Assembly (NCBI GenBank): GCA_014338405.1
Contig: JTDE01000228.1
Coordinates: 189,671 to 253,670 of the forward strand
From: Paragonimus skrjabini miyazakii
Taxonomy: Eukaryota > Platyhelminthes > Trematoda > Plagiorchiida > Troglotrematidae
DNA: 64,000 bases
Direction of reading: 5' to 3'
The translations under genes were made by a program, and so were the position numbers. This document shows, one piece after another, positions 27,901 to 41,200 of the stretch; positions within the stretch are counted from its first letter, which is position 1, and each line of letters starts with the position of its first letter. The notes under the pieces are model-generated. The model was not told the origin of the DNA and searched no databases. It saw only the letters and a list, made by a program, of their open reading frames with translations.

Positions 27901-30187
27901 TCCGTCTATAGCAGCTTGTGCGCGAACACTGATTTGCTGAACCTTATCCAAACGAGAAACCGCTCCAGTTTAAACTCACTACACTGATGACATCTTATAT
28001 TCCACCCCTAAACTTATAGTTGAGTTGCCAACAGTACTTCGACTGATTACAAATTGATGAAATTTAACCAAGACAATTCATCAAGGGTGTAACTGCATAT
28101 CGGCAACACAAATCAGGCAACAGCGTTTACTGACCTGTTCTCTCAGATTTGCTCCCACTTCAGAAGCTTGAAACGTCTTAATATTCAGTAGATAAATACT
28201 CCTTGGTTTATCTTTCTCCTACTTTTATAGCGTTTATAGAAAGCCACTATTTTAACTTGCCGTTTTCTAGCGTTCTCCAGTGGCGCACATCTAAGTGGTC
28301 TCGTTGAACAATTCACAGGATTACTATTGTTTTGCACTCATGAGCAAAAAGTACTGGGGTGGCGGCGGAATCTTCACGTCTGCTTTCGTCACCCATTGCC
28401 TGACCAAAGTTAAAACAAGTAGATCACCTCACGTCAACAATAACTTGCAAAATCTACGAGTTCAAATAAATGATAATTTTGTTAGGTTGATCAGAAATGA
28501 CTGACAAGGTAAACTAAACATATCTCAAAATTATTGCGGCGGTTACCGGCCAGCTACTTCAGAAAAGACGTACTAGACTTCATTTTTGCTCCCATTAGGG
28601 CTTGCCAGTAGCATTTATCCTTATAACGGCCAGAAGTCGAAATCAGGCCACGCTTTTATGAAAGGCCTTTTCTGACCAATGCTTCCTTCACCATACATCT
28701 TACCTTCATTTAAAATAGTTGAGTTCGCTGAACTCATGCTCCCTTCTTTAGAATGGTGTCAGCGCCATCAATTTTTACAACTTGTACACTAAAGTCGTAC
28801 AAGAAAAGACTGAGTCCAGTGAGACCCAGCGATGGTTATCGTCTAGCATCGGCCTTTTCTCACCAGTCCACCACACGTGGGTTTAGGAAGTTTAGGTGAC
28901 GGCGAATGTTTAGCATCAATGCGATTAAATTTTGAAAACCTTCGCATTTGGAAAAACAAATTACTAGCCACTTTGTCGGACGAGTGCTTACTCTGTCCCT
29001 CAGACCAGTGATGTTGACTGCCATCTGAAGTATATGAGGCAATCAGATAATCAGAAAGAATGCATGACGAACATTTTCATCAAAACTGACTGATGACTTA
29101 CAAGAGTTAGCTTGAATAAAAAAACGTTAAAAACTTGCTTGCCAAGGAACTAGCCTCCATGTTCTGTTAGAAATTCCTATAAATTTCCAGGATTTGTTAT
29201 TATCCAGATGAATCAATTAATCTGATTTTCCAGATAAGCAAACGAACAGGGACCATTTTGTATTGACGGGAACGGTATGCTAGAACGGCAGAAGTATGAT
29301 GTTGCAGCATACTGCGTTCTGTCACTAGCCGCTTCGACAATACAAGGGCGGATGTGCTCACTTTCCGACGCAACTTGAAATAACATCAATGCTTATTTCA
29401 ATTCAGTTGATTTGATTCAAATGCCCAAAAACTCTGTGTTCAAATCTGTTGTTTACTTGATCAGGTGTCTCGTAGATCTACATTGAACATGAGCTTTGTT
29501 TGAATCCTGTAAACGAAATCATCTTCCGTAGATTGCATGTCCCAAAAGCTACATTATGTCCACGTGATCGTGCCGGAAACTTTCATCCGCTTTGATCGAT
29601 CAGCAGTTCCAGTGATTCTTGCAGTTGCTGTAATATTTTACATTCCCCTCGTTCGCAAACTTGGTAGCTATTTGGTTTTATAAAATGTCCAACTACACTT
29701 GACGTATACCGTAGTGTCACCAATTTTTGAAGTCAGTCCAAGCAGGTTTCCGATGCGCGATAAATCAATCCCTCCAGTTGTTTATCCCGTAGAACTTAGG
29801 CTTTTCTTTTTATCCCTTAAGGTGTGCATGGAAGCCAGTCAGCCAACAAATCGTTATTATTCGCAACGTTTTAGTCAACAGTATATGCGCATTGGTCAGG
29901 TGACCCGTAAATATCCCCGATCTCTTGAATGACTTCCCTAGCTCTTGTTATTTACAACATTCACTCAAGATGATCAATCTTTCAAGGGTCTGTTTCAAAC
30001 AGGCTCATTGGTTTGTGTACTTCTGATATAGATTCACTACTGTGCCAGTGAGTCTTAACTTCAAGTCAATCCGCTTTTCTACTTTCAACGAGAATTCAGT
30101 ATTGTGAATTCATCTAGAGTAACTTAGAGAAACTATTTATTTTGTGCGCTGAGGATATTTGGTTTACTAATGAAGGTTTCAGTAGCC
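24980..30187. other. Non-coding stretch with (CA)6 microsatellite
   Basis: No gene recognised. A (CA)6 run is at 25391-25402. A segment at 25218-25240 resembles one at 42568-42590. A donor-like GGGTAAGTAT at about 26024 follows a short open stretch that was too small to call. Confidence 0.5.
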
Positions 30188-30370
30188 ACCTAATGTTATT
30201 CTATGTGAACGTTTAACCAATTTCGCTTGTGAGTAATGATCAAGTTGCCCGATCGTCTTGATATGAGACAGAGTTACTGTCTGTTAACTCCAATCGGTAA
30301 CCTTCGCGATTAGGACTTCCTAGACAGATCAAAAACTCCGATCTCAATAAACCTATCAGGCGATATTCTA

Positions 30371-30511
30371 GATTACTGATGAGTAGTCGGGGATTTGATT
30401 AATTTCAAGTGGAACATCACTCATAATTGACCGCAGATGTCGCATTCCCATAGACTTCCCAGTAGGCCCCTTTCGAAAATAAGCACTAGACGAAAATTTC
30501 GCTCTCATTAG
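30371..30511 (+). repeat. Left arm of palindromic element
   Basis: 141 nt, inverted partner at 30667-30807. The inner half (from about 30441) is more conserved than the outer half. Confidence 0.7.
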
Positions 30512-30577
30512 AACTCACAAGCGAAAGTGGTTGAGTGTCCAAAGATGATAATTCAGTCGAGTCTAATGTGAGGTCAA

Positions 30578-30633
30578 TGGCGCAGTGGTAAACACGGTTG
30601 CCTCATGAACAGCGTAACCGGAGTTCTAGTGCC
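30578..30633 (+). repeat. tRNA-like core with A-box and B-box-like motifs
   Basis: TGGCGCAGTGG at 30578-30588 fits the RNA polymerase III A box of tRNA-derived SINEs. GAGTTCTAGTGCC at 30621-30633 resembles a B box (GGTTCGANNCC) with changes. The 32-nt spacing is normal for a tRNA gene. No complete cloverleaf can be drawn, so this is tRNA-derived rather than a tRNA gene. Confidence 0.5.
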
Positions 30634-30666
30634 GGCGGTGGCGAGCATATACATTAATGACCAACT

Positions 30667-30807
30667 CTAATGAGAGCAAAATTCCAGTTTAGTGCTTATT
30701 TTCGAAAGGGGCCTACTGAAAAGCCTATGGGAATGTGACAGTCGCGATCAAATGTGGGTTAAGTTCAACTTGAAATAAACCACATCCCCGGTTATTCACC
30801 AGTAACC
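30667..30807 (-). repeat. Right arm of palindromic element
   Basis: Reverse-complement partner of 30371-30511. A related arm, in the same orientation as this one, is seen in the copy at 54.2 kb. Confidence 0.7.
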
Positions 30808-30819
30808 TAATGTTATTCT

Positions 30820-33800
30820 TTCAGTAGACCCCATATGACCTGGCAATTTCGTAACTGTGATCAAAAATAGGACGTCGCGTTCCATTGGCTGTCACATTCA
30901 ACTTGAATTTTAGTTTTACAAAGAGGTGGATTTCTGTGGAGATTTATTCCAAATATATATCCACTTTGCTGAACCGTATTCATTCTAGGTATCGATTCTT
31001 CTATGACTAAGTCTGAACTGTATTAAACATTCTGTTCAGTTGACATTCGGATGGTGCCTGCCAACGTGCTACGCACCATAAGACAGTATCAAGTAACTAT
31101 CATCCTCGATATTTTTTGCTTCGACCGAAAACATTATATTGCACTCTGTCTCCAACCTTCTTACGAACGGTTTGGCTAATTAAAGAAGTTGCATTTTTTG
31201 TGGAACATCTCACTGATGTCGTCTGTAATAAGCCACAATCAACAGTTAACTTCACCTACGCCAATATTTGAACGTACCCGATGATTTTGTTGCCCGTATT
31301 GAATTTTACCATGATTAGATTAAACTCATCTAATCATCTAATACCACAGGCCATACTTCCATTCATGCTAAGTAGCTATTGGGCCACCATTGTCTAAACC
31401 GATTAGCGTCTTTGTCATTCAATTTCTGAACACGTCTATAGAGATGTAATGAACTCGGTGGTGCGAACAACTGATTGTTGAATTAGTCAAACGAAAAATT
31501 TAGGACTACTGTAAAACACAGCCTAATTTCAAGATCTATAATAGAATCCAACATCTGCTTTGCAGTTTTGCCAAGTAAGGCTCATTATAAAATACTCAAG
31601 AGCGTCGAAGTAGTTTGATATACCTATTCAGATTTGTTTGCCGGTAAAACACCAACGGCACATGCCCAGGTGCTAAGTTAATGAGTGGGTCAAATGCAGT
31701 CTAGGGCTTTATTTAAAAATACAGTCCAAAGGTTTTACCTGTAACCGCTTCATAATTTTTCATAAACTTAAGTGTTGACAAATTGATATAATACATTAAT
31801 CTTAGTAATCACAGATGAAACTGCGCAACAGTAATAAAATAAATTTTGAAAAAGGTCGATTCGCTGTTTGATAGCTTTTAGGTGAGCAGTGTTTGACGAT
31901 ATAGTAGTACGATATATCTTACTAGATATAATTTCACCCAAAGTTTACTAAAGTCCCTTTGGATAAGCTTTTGAACTTCGTTATATTATCATCGTTTGCT
32001 TCAGAAAATGGCTTAAATCACTTACCTGCCGTAACGCTTATTGAACATTCAAATTATCGGCAAATAGCTAATCCAAAACATCTGGTCACTGCTCCCAATG
32101 TAGATACTAGCCAATACACTTCATACAAATCAGCCTGCTTTTGCTTGGAAGAGTACAGCAAGAGAGTGAAGACACCCAATACGCTTTTAGGATCCATTTA
32201 AAAAGCAGAACTTTGGTCGGCCAGCTTTTCAAACATTCCTTTACTGGAAAGCTTGCTTTGAACGTTTCCTACAAGTTTGTAGTCGTTTGTCTAATGTGGA
32301 CTCTCAAACAGCAATTAGATTGGTGTATGCTGTTAGACCCCTCATCAGCTAAACGTAGCAGTTATTAAAAGGGTTACGTGTCCACTTGAAACTGTTCCAG
32401 TTTCGTAGTGTCCTACTGCGTTACACTGACAGCTCTGTTGTCGTTAACGGTTCCCGTATCAATCGAGACAGGTAATCTCCGACTAGACCGCGGCGAACGA
32501 TCGCGTAGGTGAATTTCAATCGGTTTTTATCCGCTTGGGAGGTCTGCTTGATTTTTACACTTTCAGAATGCATCAAAACAAAACAGAATTTAAAAAGTCA
32601 GACGTCACAGTTCAGGCCTGACTAGACTGACATACAAAGAGGCAAAAAGTGTTAACTCATTAAGGAAACTAAAAATATATCGAAAACTAAAGGTAAAAAA
32701 CCTGATGACGTTATCCTGGGTTTTAAAAATTATTAGCAGTAGAATGGAAAAGTCTATTATTCGAAATTGAATTTGAAGTTAGAACATGAACGATGCGTGC
32801 CTCAAAACCAAATTTGACAACTACTCAGTTCTTCATTCAAAATCCGTTTTTATTATTGCCGGTTTCTTGGAAACTGGCCCATGTGTATGATGCCCCACGA
32901 ATTACACTATCCGGATTGAGGACTACATTTAGGTACTGAAAAAATAAAGTGGAAGTTTACATTCCCCGAAACAATGAATTTCAACAGGCCAAGCTTCATT
33001 TTTGCCTGTTTATAACAAGTTGAGAAAAAATACTGCTTTTATTTATCATTGAGATAAATTGCGAATTTCAGTTTTATACACCTTGGTTGCTTTCGGTGGT
33101 CCTCAAGAGGGTTGGGTTGATAAAAATTGCAGTTACAAGAGAATAAGAATTAAACCAAGTTCATTGTCGTGAAGTCAACTTTCATTGTACATAAATTGAC
33201 TGATATCACCTGATGACATTAATGTGAAGTAAGATCGACGCTCTAGATAATGTGTCTGTTTCTGGTGTTATTGATTCATACAAACGAGATATAAAATGAG
33301 GTAGACCGTCGTTAAAGTAAGCGCGTACGTGAATAACGAAAGGCTCGGCAAGGCAGTTGTTTGCATAACCAGTCGTAGTTTTCTGAGATATTGTGTGCAG
33401 GGTCAAAACATAGGTCGCTATTCTTCGATCACGCTTGCAAGAATGTGCTCTGATAAGTTCAGTGTGGTGTAGCTGGTACATGTGTCTTGAAGATTGTCTT
33501 GGTACCATCAGTTTATATTTCAGAACGGCTGCTGCCATTTACCCACCGACTGCATCTATGCATCCGGAACCACCGCATCTAATATAATAAAAAGATCATT
33601 TGAAAATGGGTTAAAATAGCAGTTATTCGACAGTGTTGTGCAAACAAAGGATCAACAAAGAAATCATGGACCATTAATTGTACATAAATACTCAGTCAAT
33701 CTGTACCATAAAAACAGCCAAACTGAACAATTGGTGTGACTGAATTGAAACGAAGAATAACAAATTACTAGAAAGCTCTCACACAATCTTATGAAGAAAT

Positions 33801-36800
33801 GATCAATGTAAAGTATAAAGGTTATTAATAACAGCAAAACGCACAAACCGATTGCTCCAGGTATTGACCAAATATTTAACAGATACCTCCGACTTCTCAA
33901 CGTCACGTTTTATGAACAAATTTATAGAAGGATAGAATAATTAGGATACATTGTTAGTTATATCACAAGTCTGACACACATGGAACGCATCTGACAGCTG
34001 AAAAATACATCATTGAATAGAACAGGACCGTACAGCCTTCTCAGACAAACACAAACCAGCTGACAGCAAAGGACAATCGTTCTGATAATGTTTTCCATTT
34101 GGATTCGGATTGTCGTATACTTTTTGAAATGCCAGTGATCCAATAGATTGTGAGTTCCTACACAAAACAATGCTGTCTTGAAGTTCCCACCAGTAAAACT
34201 CAACTTTCACGTGTCGATCCCCCTGCAAACAGTTTCTGTGTGCTGTGTGATATAGGCTAATAATTGACATCCGACTCAACCGCACTCAGGTTCATCGCCA
34301 ACCGATGGCCATAACTTTGCCCAATCAAACAAAATGCATGTTTATCTGGACAGCATGAACCTGGAGTAACCTTGATTCCTTTATCACCGCTTACGAGGGC
34401 ACAACGTTTATAATGAACTCCATAAGAGACATCTGAAAATAAAGCACAACAACACGTCCTACGCTTCACAGTAGTCCACTGAAATATCAGCTTACAACGC
34501 TTCCTGCCTAACGTTCAAACCATTTAGCCTAGTTCGAATTACAACTACAGCCAAACTATGTTCAACTTGGTAAATAGACAATTTCCTATAGGGAAAAGTG
34601 AAAGAAATTTCATTTATTATTAATATATAATATAAAATCATTAATGACAATGCAGCTATCGTTGAGTATCATTTGGTTACGGTGAATATCTAACGTCGTT
34701 GACGGCTAGTAATTATTCGAGAAACAAGCTAATAGCTAACCGGTTCCAAGTTTTGTAACTCACCTCAAATCCGTATTTGCAAAATCACTCGCAATATCAT
34801 GAACGTTTATGTACGTCATAATCAATGCTTGATTTTGAACAAACGAGAATAGTGTCCTTGATCTTACCTGTTTAGTAGTAGACGAACAACTACAGATTCA
34901 TGTTTTAAGTACACAATTGGTTCTGTAACGATATGTCATGTTGTTCGGAGGATAAAAGCATCTTATAATTCTATCTTCTCATGTCTGGCTTGGAAATAGC
35001 GATGGTAATATAATTATTTTCTTCCGATTAATATGCAAATTTATTCCTGCGGAGTGACAGTCGTAAATATTTGTATAAGTGTAATGCATTAAACAAACTT
35101 GGTTTATGTATGCGTACAAATTTTGAAAATTTAATAATCACATGTTTTTGTTTCTCATGGTTCAAAAATTCTGTCTGATTTACCTGGAGGCGCAATCTGA
35201 CATGACTGTAGTTGTTTACAAAACAACAGAAAACAATAATTGCAGGTGCGACGAAAATTCAGGTTCTGCATCATTTAACCGCGGGGTCCATCTGTGAAAT
35301 TTTGGAACATTTCAACTTAATGTATGATTATGAAGTATTGATAAACGGGTGTTATAAACAAAAAAATTCACCTTTCTAAGTCTCTTATACAAACGAGGTG
35401 GGTAGTTTGATGTAATCCATTACAAAATGTTATGCAGTTTTACTATGACGCTGAACATTTTGAAGTGTTCTCAAACCACTTCATATTTTGTGAATCGAAC
35501 TAACGTCGTCTAGTTTAACTTTTGTGATAACTTATCATAATGCAACAACATCATGACCGGTAAACTTTTTAACACATTCAACGACTTTTATTATTTTAAC
35601 TTGATAAGGAGCCACACTCTTAATGTCATTGACTGGGATTAACATGATAGTTTCTGTTTCGCCTCTCGAGACAATCGGGGGATCTGAGAACCACCCACGA
35701 GCGAGTCAGCCTTGGAGCAGATGCATGATAACTCGGCCATATCTGCTGTATGATAAGTGGCAGAATAGCACCTACGACTGTCTCAGCAAAGCGAAGATTG
35801 AGTTCAAGCCTCCATTGTGATAAGCGTATGCACTATATAGTAGTCTTGAAGAAAGTGAAAATCAAGTATAGTGCTTCTAATCAGAAGAAGCTCATTAAAA
35901 TGTACATTAGATTGCGAATGCTGGAATTGGTTGAGGGTGATATATAAATTATGTCAACCAAAATACCACACTATTTACCACTGCATTTCTGCGGAGCATT
36001 TTATCATAAATTGTTATTGACATAACTACAGAGATTGACATCATTTCCAGAAACATTAATTGTCCGCGATGTCAAAATTTTTCACAAATATCGAAAACGC
36101 AAAGGGTTAAATGAAACTTTTATACTAGTCAAGCGATCGAATAAATAATACTCATTTTATCTGTGTACTCTGAAGCGTACTGGCCTGTCATCTCTCTGAA
36201 ATCATTTCTGATTTATTGTCTGTATATTGTTTTGCAGGATCCTTTTCAAAATGTCATATGCATAATTCACTAATAGGTCCCTTTGGTTATCAATTTTCGT
36301 ATAATTGTAGGCGAGATAGTTTCATAATTATAAAAGTAAACGACGTTCAGCTGTAAATCAGTTTGACCGTTTCTAATTCTTACTATCGCCGTTCCTTCGT
36401 TCCACGTGACACAACAAAAATCGTAAATCAGGTGTTCACGTGACAAAATGAACGTTGGGTAACTCATTATAATTCAAACTTATGAATTTTGCACATTATT
36501 TTCAGCTAACATTGGTCGCTTGTTTGCAAGTGCGTGTTCAGTAAATATGAAAACATTTCACAGAACAGGAGCTTTGTCAAACTGTCAATCTTGTAAACGT
36601 TCAAAAAAGGTTGCTAAGTGTTCAATAGTACACGACCTTTGATTGATATGAATTTAGTCGTGAAGGAAATATAAATAAAGTACGTTATAATTTATGAAGC
36701 TAACTCCGTGCAATTAATTCTAACACCAATTTATACACGGTATTGCTGATTAGCCTCCTTAAAGAAAATAGTTAACACTGCCAATATATCAATTAATTTG

Positions 36801-37829
36801 AAGCCTAGATTAGCAAGCTACATGCAAGCCACTTCAATGTTAATAACTTGCAGGAAATATTCGTGAGTAGTACAGATTACTCTGTGGTGGAATCTGGTCT
36901 ACAGCTACGTTTGATCACAATTTACGAATGGGTTTTGGAGCTGTCTCGTTCAGAAACATGCAGTGGACGTGACCTAAGCAATTGGTGAATGTTTGAGATA
37001 AGAATAACACTCTGAATAGAGTGGATAAAAAACGAAATTGATTTTACGAGTATATAAACCGTTGATCATTAATTAATTTTGTGTATAATGTATATTACTT
37101 CATCTAATCAGAAAGAAAGCTACATCACGACACATGCAAAGCCAGTCGGTAGGTGCAAGCTACAATACTACGTGAAGATTAAGTGAATCCGAAGACAAAA
37201 CTACTGATCATCCCACGTTTCAGTAAAACATTGTTTCAGCTGACAAGTTTTTAAATTCTCTTTTTCACGCGATCTGTTAGAATGTCTCTCTTATATATAA
37301 ACTAGTAGGTACCTATTTAGTCACAGTGAGATTCGGTGACCCTCAATGATAGCTTCTCGTTGGATTTCATCGCCGTTCAGCCGTATGATGACGTGCAGTG
37401 GTATATTTTGTCTGTACAATCTCAACGATTCTGAGATTGGGTCTATCACGAACTGATCAGACAAAAAATCATCAAAAATGATTTACTCGAAGTGTGAGGG
37501 ACTCTGCAAAACTGGCCTCATTACATTAGACATAATGCATAGGTCACATAAACGTCCCAGTAATAGCAAACCTAATGTTCCGCAGGCGCCAAATCACGAA
37601 AACATTGTTCTCACTTGTGTCTGTGTTCAGCCTAATCCACGGTAACTTCAATCCACACAGACAGTTGCAAATGTTTCCTCATACTTCAAACGATATTTGG
37701 GACTTTTGCCTTCAGTGAAAATTCTAGGACAAATGTATTACGAAGTTCCAGATTGCTCAATTTATTTAGTATGAGCACATCCATAAACAAATAGCGGCGA
37801 ACTACGGCGAAATGAAAATATATTTACCT
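30820..37829. other. Non-coding stretch, small hairpin only
   Basis: About 7 kb without a recognisable gene. A perfect 10-bp hairpin is at 31311-31337. A 110-codon frame at 33206-33538 (- strand, ATG start) and Cys-rich frames at 34010-34470 (- strand) were looked at but are not supported beyond chance. Confidence 0.45.
31311..31337. repeat. Perfect 10-bp hairpin, 7-nt loop
   Basis: ATGATTAGAT (31311-31320) pairs exactly with ATCTAATCAT (31328-31337) around TAAACTC. It stands alone in non-coding DNA. Confidence 0.6.
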
Positions 37830-38129
37830 CACCCCAGCATTGTGCCCTAAGTGTGAATCAAAATCAAGATTCGAATCGGCTCCCTTCTAACCTGTCAGAT
37901 TGTCTGTCTCCGTCAGCTTGACTCATCGCTAAAAGTCACGTTATCCTCTGCCGAGAAGCTGTATCACAAACAGGGTCAAAGTGATCCCCCAAGTTGCTCA
38001 CTAAAACGAAAGCGGGCATGAGGAATGCGGATTCTCAGTCGGTGAGAGTGCATTTGATAGTAAGTCAAAATGGGACAGTCAGCCGGAAGGCTTACGTGAT
38101 ATAAAGCATGTCACATGCACATTTACACT

Positions 38130-38262
38130 GCTATACCTGTACATTCAATATCAAGCATGATCTGTTTTTGGTGAATTACGTCTGTGGTTTCCCCATATAT
38201 CATGATGTCCGGTCTTATGGCGGAACGTCCCGTCTCCAAAAATTTTAAAAACCGCTCTTAGC
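38130..38262 (-). pseudogene. Possible LINE C-terminal endonuclease remnant
   Basis: On the - strand a frame of about 40 codons reads GRSAIRPDIMIYGETT and then, after a short gap, IMLDIE, followed by a stop near 38130. An RPD motif followed some 18 residues later by hydrophobic residues and D-x-E recalls the restriction-like endonuclease of R2/NeSL-type non-LTR retrotransposons, where (R/K)PD is followed by a catalytic acidic residue. The spacing is longer than usual (about 12-14). The region 37830-38280 is locally richer in G+C than its surroundings. No reverse transcriptase was found nearby, so the assignment is weak. Confidence 0.22.
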
Positions 38263-38289
38263 AATGAAGAGGTTATCCCCAACTTAAAA

Positions 38290-41200
38290 ACCTAATTCAA
38301 TATTCTTGTTCTTATAACCGGCGTCCGATGTATATGTTTCCTCAGAATTATGACCAGAAGCAGTAAAACAGTGACTTTGTTTGCAAACAAGTTGAATGTT
38401 TCAAGCGTTTACGAAAAATAAAATACTAAACTTTTTCATCTTTTGTCAAAACAGTTACGGAGTTCTCTTTAAATTAAATTTAATTTAATTTAGGAACAGA
38501 CCGTTCAAACAAACAACGTTCACAATTGATCTTAACTTTGTTTCTACTCACTATGCAGATATTTCGCAGATTTACTGAGTGTGGCTATAATTTATAAAAA
38601 ACATTTGTTGCCTACTGCTGAATGTCATGTACAATCAGCAGTCTGCCACAGGCGCCTTATCGTTGATTAAGTCATTTGGCTGTACGTGAACTGGAAGGTT
38701 CTCCATGCACCACCTTCACGGGTAAGACAACTGCACGTGATGCTTACTGAATTGCTCCAGCTCAGGTTTGACACGCTTTTACTGACCTGCACTGGATGTG
38801 CAAACGGGATACTGCATCTCATTGCTCATAAACGTACCGGAGCACATAATTCAAGTAACCGTCAATGAATACTGTTGAGTTATCTGTTTTACATTTTTCG
38901 TTCATTTCTCTATTTCATTCTGTGTAACACGAGTTAGTGAACTTTAACGGCTGAGAGATGGATAAAAAAAGACGAACACTCAATTTGCTTAGAGAAAACC
39001 AACTGATGTGACGGTATTATGCTGGACAAAAAGTGATGTGACTTAAGCACTCCCAAAATACGTGTTAGCAGTGATTACGCAAATTCAAGCGTTACCGTTT
39101 CCTTAATGGAGAAGAGGACAACTTGGGACTTGAAGTAGGTGTTGCATAAATACTTATTATACTTTTCTAGTCCAGTAAGCGAGCAAACACAACAAGCATG
39201 AGCATTGTCGAGTGAAGATTGAGTGGCAAGCCGTCATTCCTCACATATATGATGTTTATCCCGATAGACCTAGCAAAGGCACTTTGTCTGATTTACTCTG
39301 GGTTAGTAGTTATCCAGTTTCTACACGTCTGAATGGTGTAAATGGTTTATATGAGAGCACTGTGGCTTGTGTAAGATATTTTTTCGGATACGTGTGGGCT
39401 AAGTGCTGATTTGTCCAAGAGTTTATATGGGCGATACAAATTTGTTAGCACTCGTATCAAACAAACGTCAACCGATGTAGTTTGAAACCGGATCACGAAA
39501 ACACAACACAAGGCTACAAAGAGGGGTTGCTTCCAACCAACTTACAAAGAAAATTTGAGAAATGACCAACGCAACGTTATTCGCCAGCCAAAAACAGTCA
39601 GCAAATAACCATAATTAAGTGGCCTCACGACTGGCCTCTAGTTAAAAGTTGATGTGTTCTGAGGCTTCATCACTCCGTTATCACCAATCAATGCAGCACA
39701 ATCACATGCTATCGATTTTCGCATATTGTGTTTATCATCAGCGCAGTTTTGAAAACTACCCAACAACTTGTACTATGTGTAGACCATCTTTTGTTTCATT
39801 GGTTCTCATGAGAATCACAAATTCTCGTCTGAATTAATGAAAAGAACAAAAATATTTTACCGTCTATGTACACTCACATAAATTGTACTAAACGAAACAA
39901 TTGTTCATCTGTAACGACACGCGTATACTGACGGACGCTGAAGTAAAGTGACATCGACTGAGCTACTAATGCAAACTGAACTTTAGTGAAGTCTTATAAT
40001 GTACAGTTGACATCTTTATTATTAGTCTGTATTGATTAAGCCCACGTTCGATTGTTTTGGCAGGTTTACGGTAGTGTAACTGCCGATAGGATCACTGGCG
40101 ATTCGGAGGATCAGATTTAGATTTATGATACATATCGTAACCACTAAAATATATGGTAGGTTAGGCAAACTTGCTCAATCTCACTAATGATATATTCAAT
40201 TTGAAACGACGAAGCTGCAGGCCTAACACCGGCAACTAGGTTGAGAGAACGAAACAATACCAAGTAGTATCCACATTGCGTTTTAGCCCACATTGATCCT
40301 GTTACAGTGTATTGATGACTAATCAAGTGCTTAAAAAGAATGAGACGAATTTGTCAGCACGCCCAAACGGTTTCCATTTGGTACGTTAGTGAAAACTGTC
40401 ACAAGCTATCGATTTTCCTACTTATTTTTACCGTGCCAGATACTGATCTTTCATCAATATGTACAGTTGTCGTGTCAAAGTCTCGCTATTTTCCGCTGTA
40501 AAACAGCCGACACATGAGTGCACATGTAATTCTTGTCTTCAGACAGACACGTCGTTTTATATAGTGTCAGTTGTTTTGAGTGTGTTGGTCAAAAATTGAA
40601 TTTGCTCCAACCAACTTAGTTGTAGAAATCTTTTGTCGTCTGTTGTCAAGACAATGAAGGTGGTTGTATTTTTTGTACATAGGGCAAATTGTCGAAATTT
40701 CAAAAATGCCCACTCAACATTCACACTTTCTGAACATAAGGTTTAGTGATCAGTTAGACTGTGAGTTGGCTTCGTGGATAAATGGAGAAGCTTTGTTCCG
40801 TACAGCATCAAAACTTTTACGATTTACTGCGGCTGACTACACTCAGGTCAAAATGGCGAACAGCTGCAAAGAATCTTCTACAGTTACGAACACACCAATA
40901 TATATTTTCAAATTTTGCAGGATTCTGAAATAGATAACAAGCATACGGCAAATCTGTGCACTAGTTATCGACCTTTGAACACCCTGCAACCTTGAAGACC
41001 TCAAGCGACCCACGGAAGTTTTGAAGTTGTGAAAGTACTCTATGAATTCCGAAAAGAAACTTTATGTTATGTTAATATAAATAGAATTTTGTAGTTCGTA
41101 ATAGATAAGTTTTCTCGTTTACTATAATCTATACTGAGAGGTCCTTAACCAGATTAGAAATTTTGCACCTATCCTTGAAGAACGTTACACCGGAGAGAAA

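Larger units (their letters stand above)
30188..30819. mobile_element. Palindromic repeat element with tRNA-like core, flanked by 15-bp direct repeats
   Basis: Two long inverted arms, 30371-30511 and 30667-30807, are each 141 nt and align without gaps at about 80% identity by hand count, with a fully identical block around GGCCCCTTTCGAAAATAAG. The 155-nt spacer holds a tRNA-like core. The whole is bracketed by an exact 15-bp direct repeat ACCTAATGTTATTCT (30188-30202 and 30805-30819) that looks like a target-site duplication. A block at 30235-30290 (containing GTTGCCCGATC) recurs inside the copy at 54 kb. There is no coding capacity. It could be a foldback-type non-autonomous transposon or two SINE-like units inserted head to head; the family is not recognised. 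Confidence 0.6.

Noticed and set aside
28276..28310. TGGCGCA then GTGGTCTCGTTGAACA resembling the tRNA-like repeat core
   Set aside because: Only the first heptamer and the last few bases agree; spacing differs and no flanking similarity is seen.
30371..30395. CTGATGAG suggesting a hammerhead ribozyme, as found in some schistosome SINEs
   Set aside because: The required CGAAAC after stem II is missing and the stems do not form. The same absence applies to the CTGATGAG on the minus strand near 18.87 kb.
34010..34470. Cys-rich minus-strand frames after a good acceptor (TTTATTTTCAG at about 34441)
   Set aside because: The frames are in different phases with no clear donor between them and no recognised cysteine-rich family.
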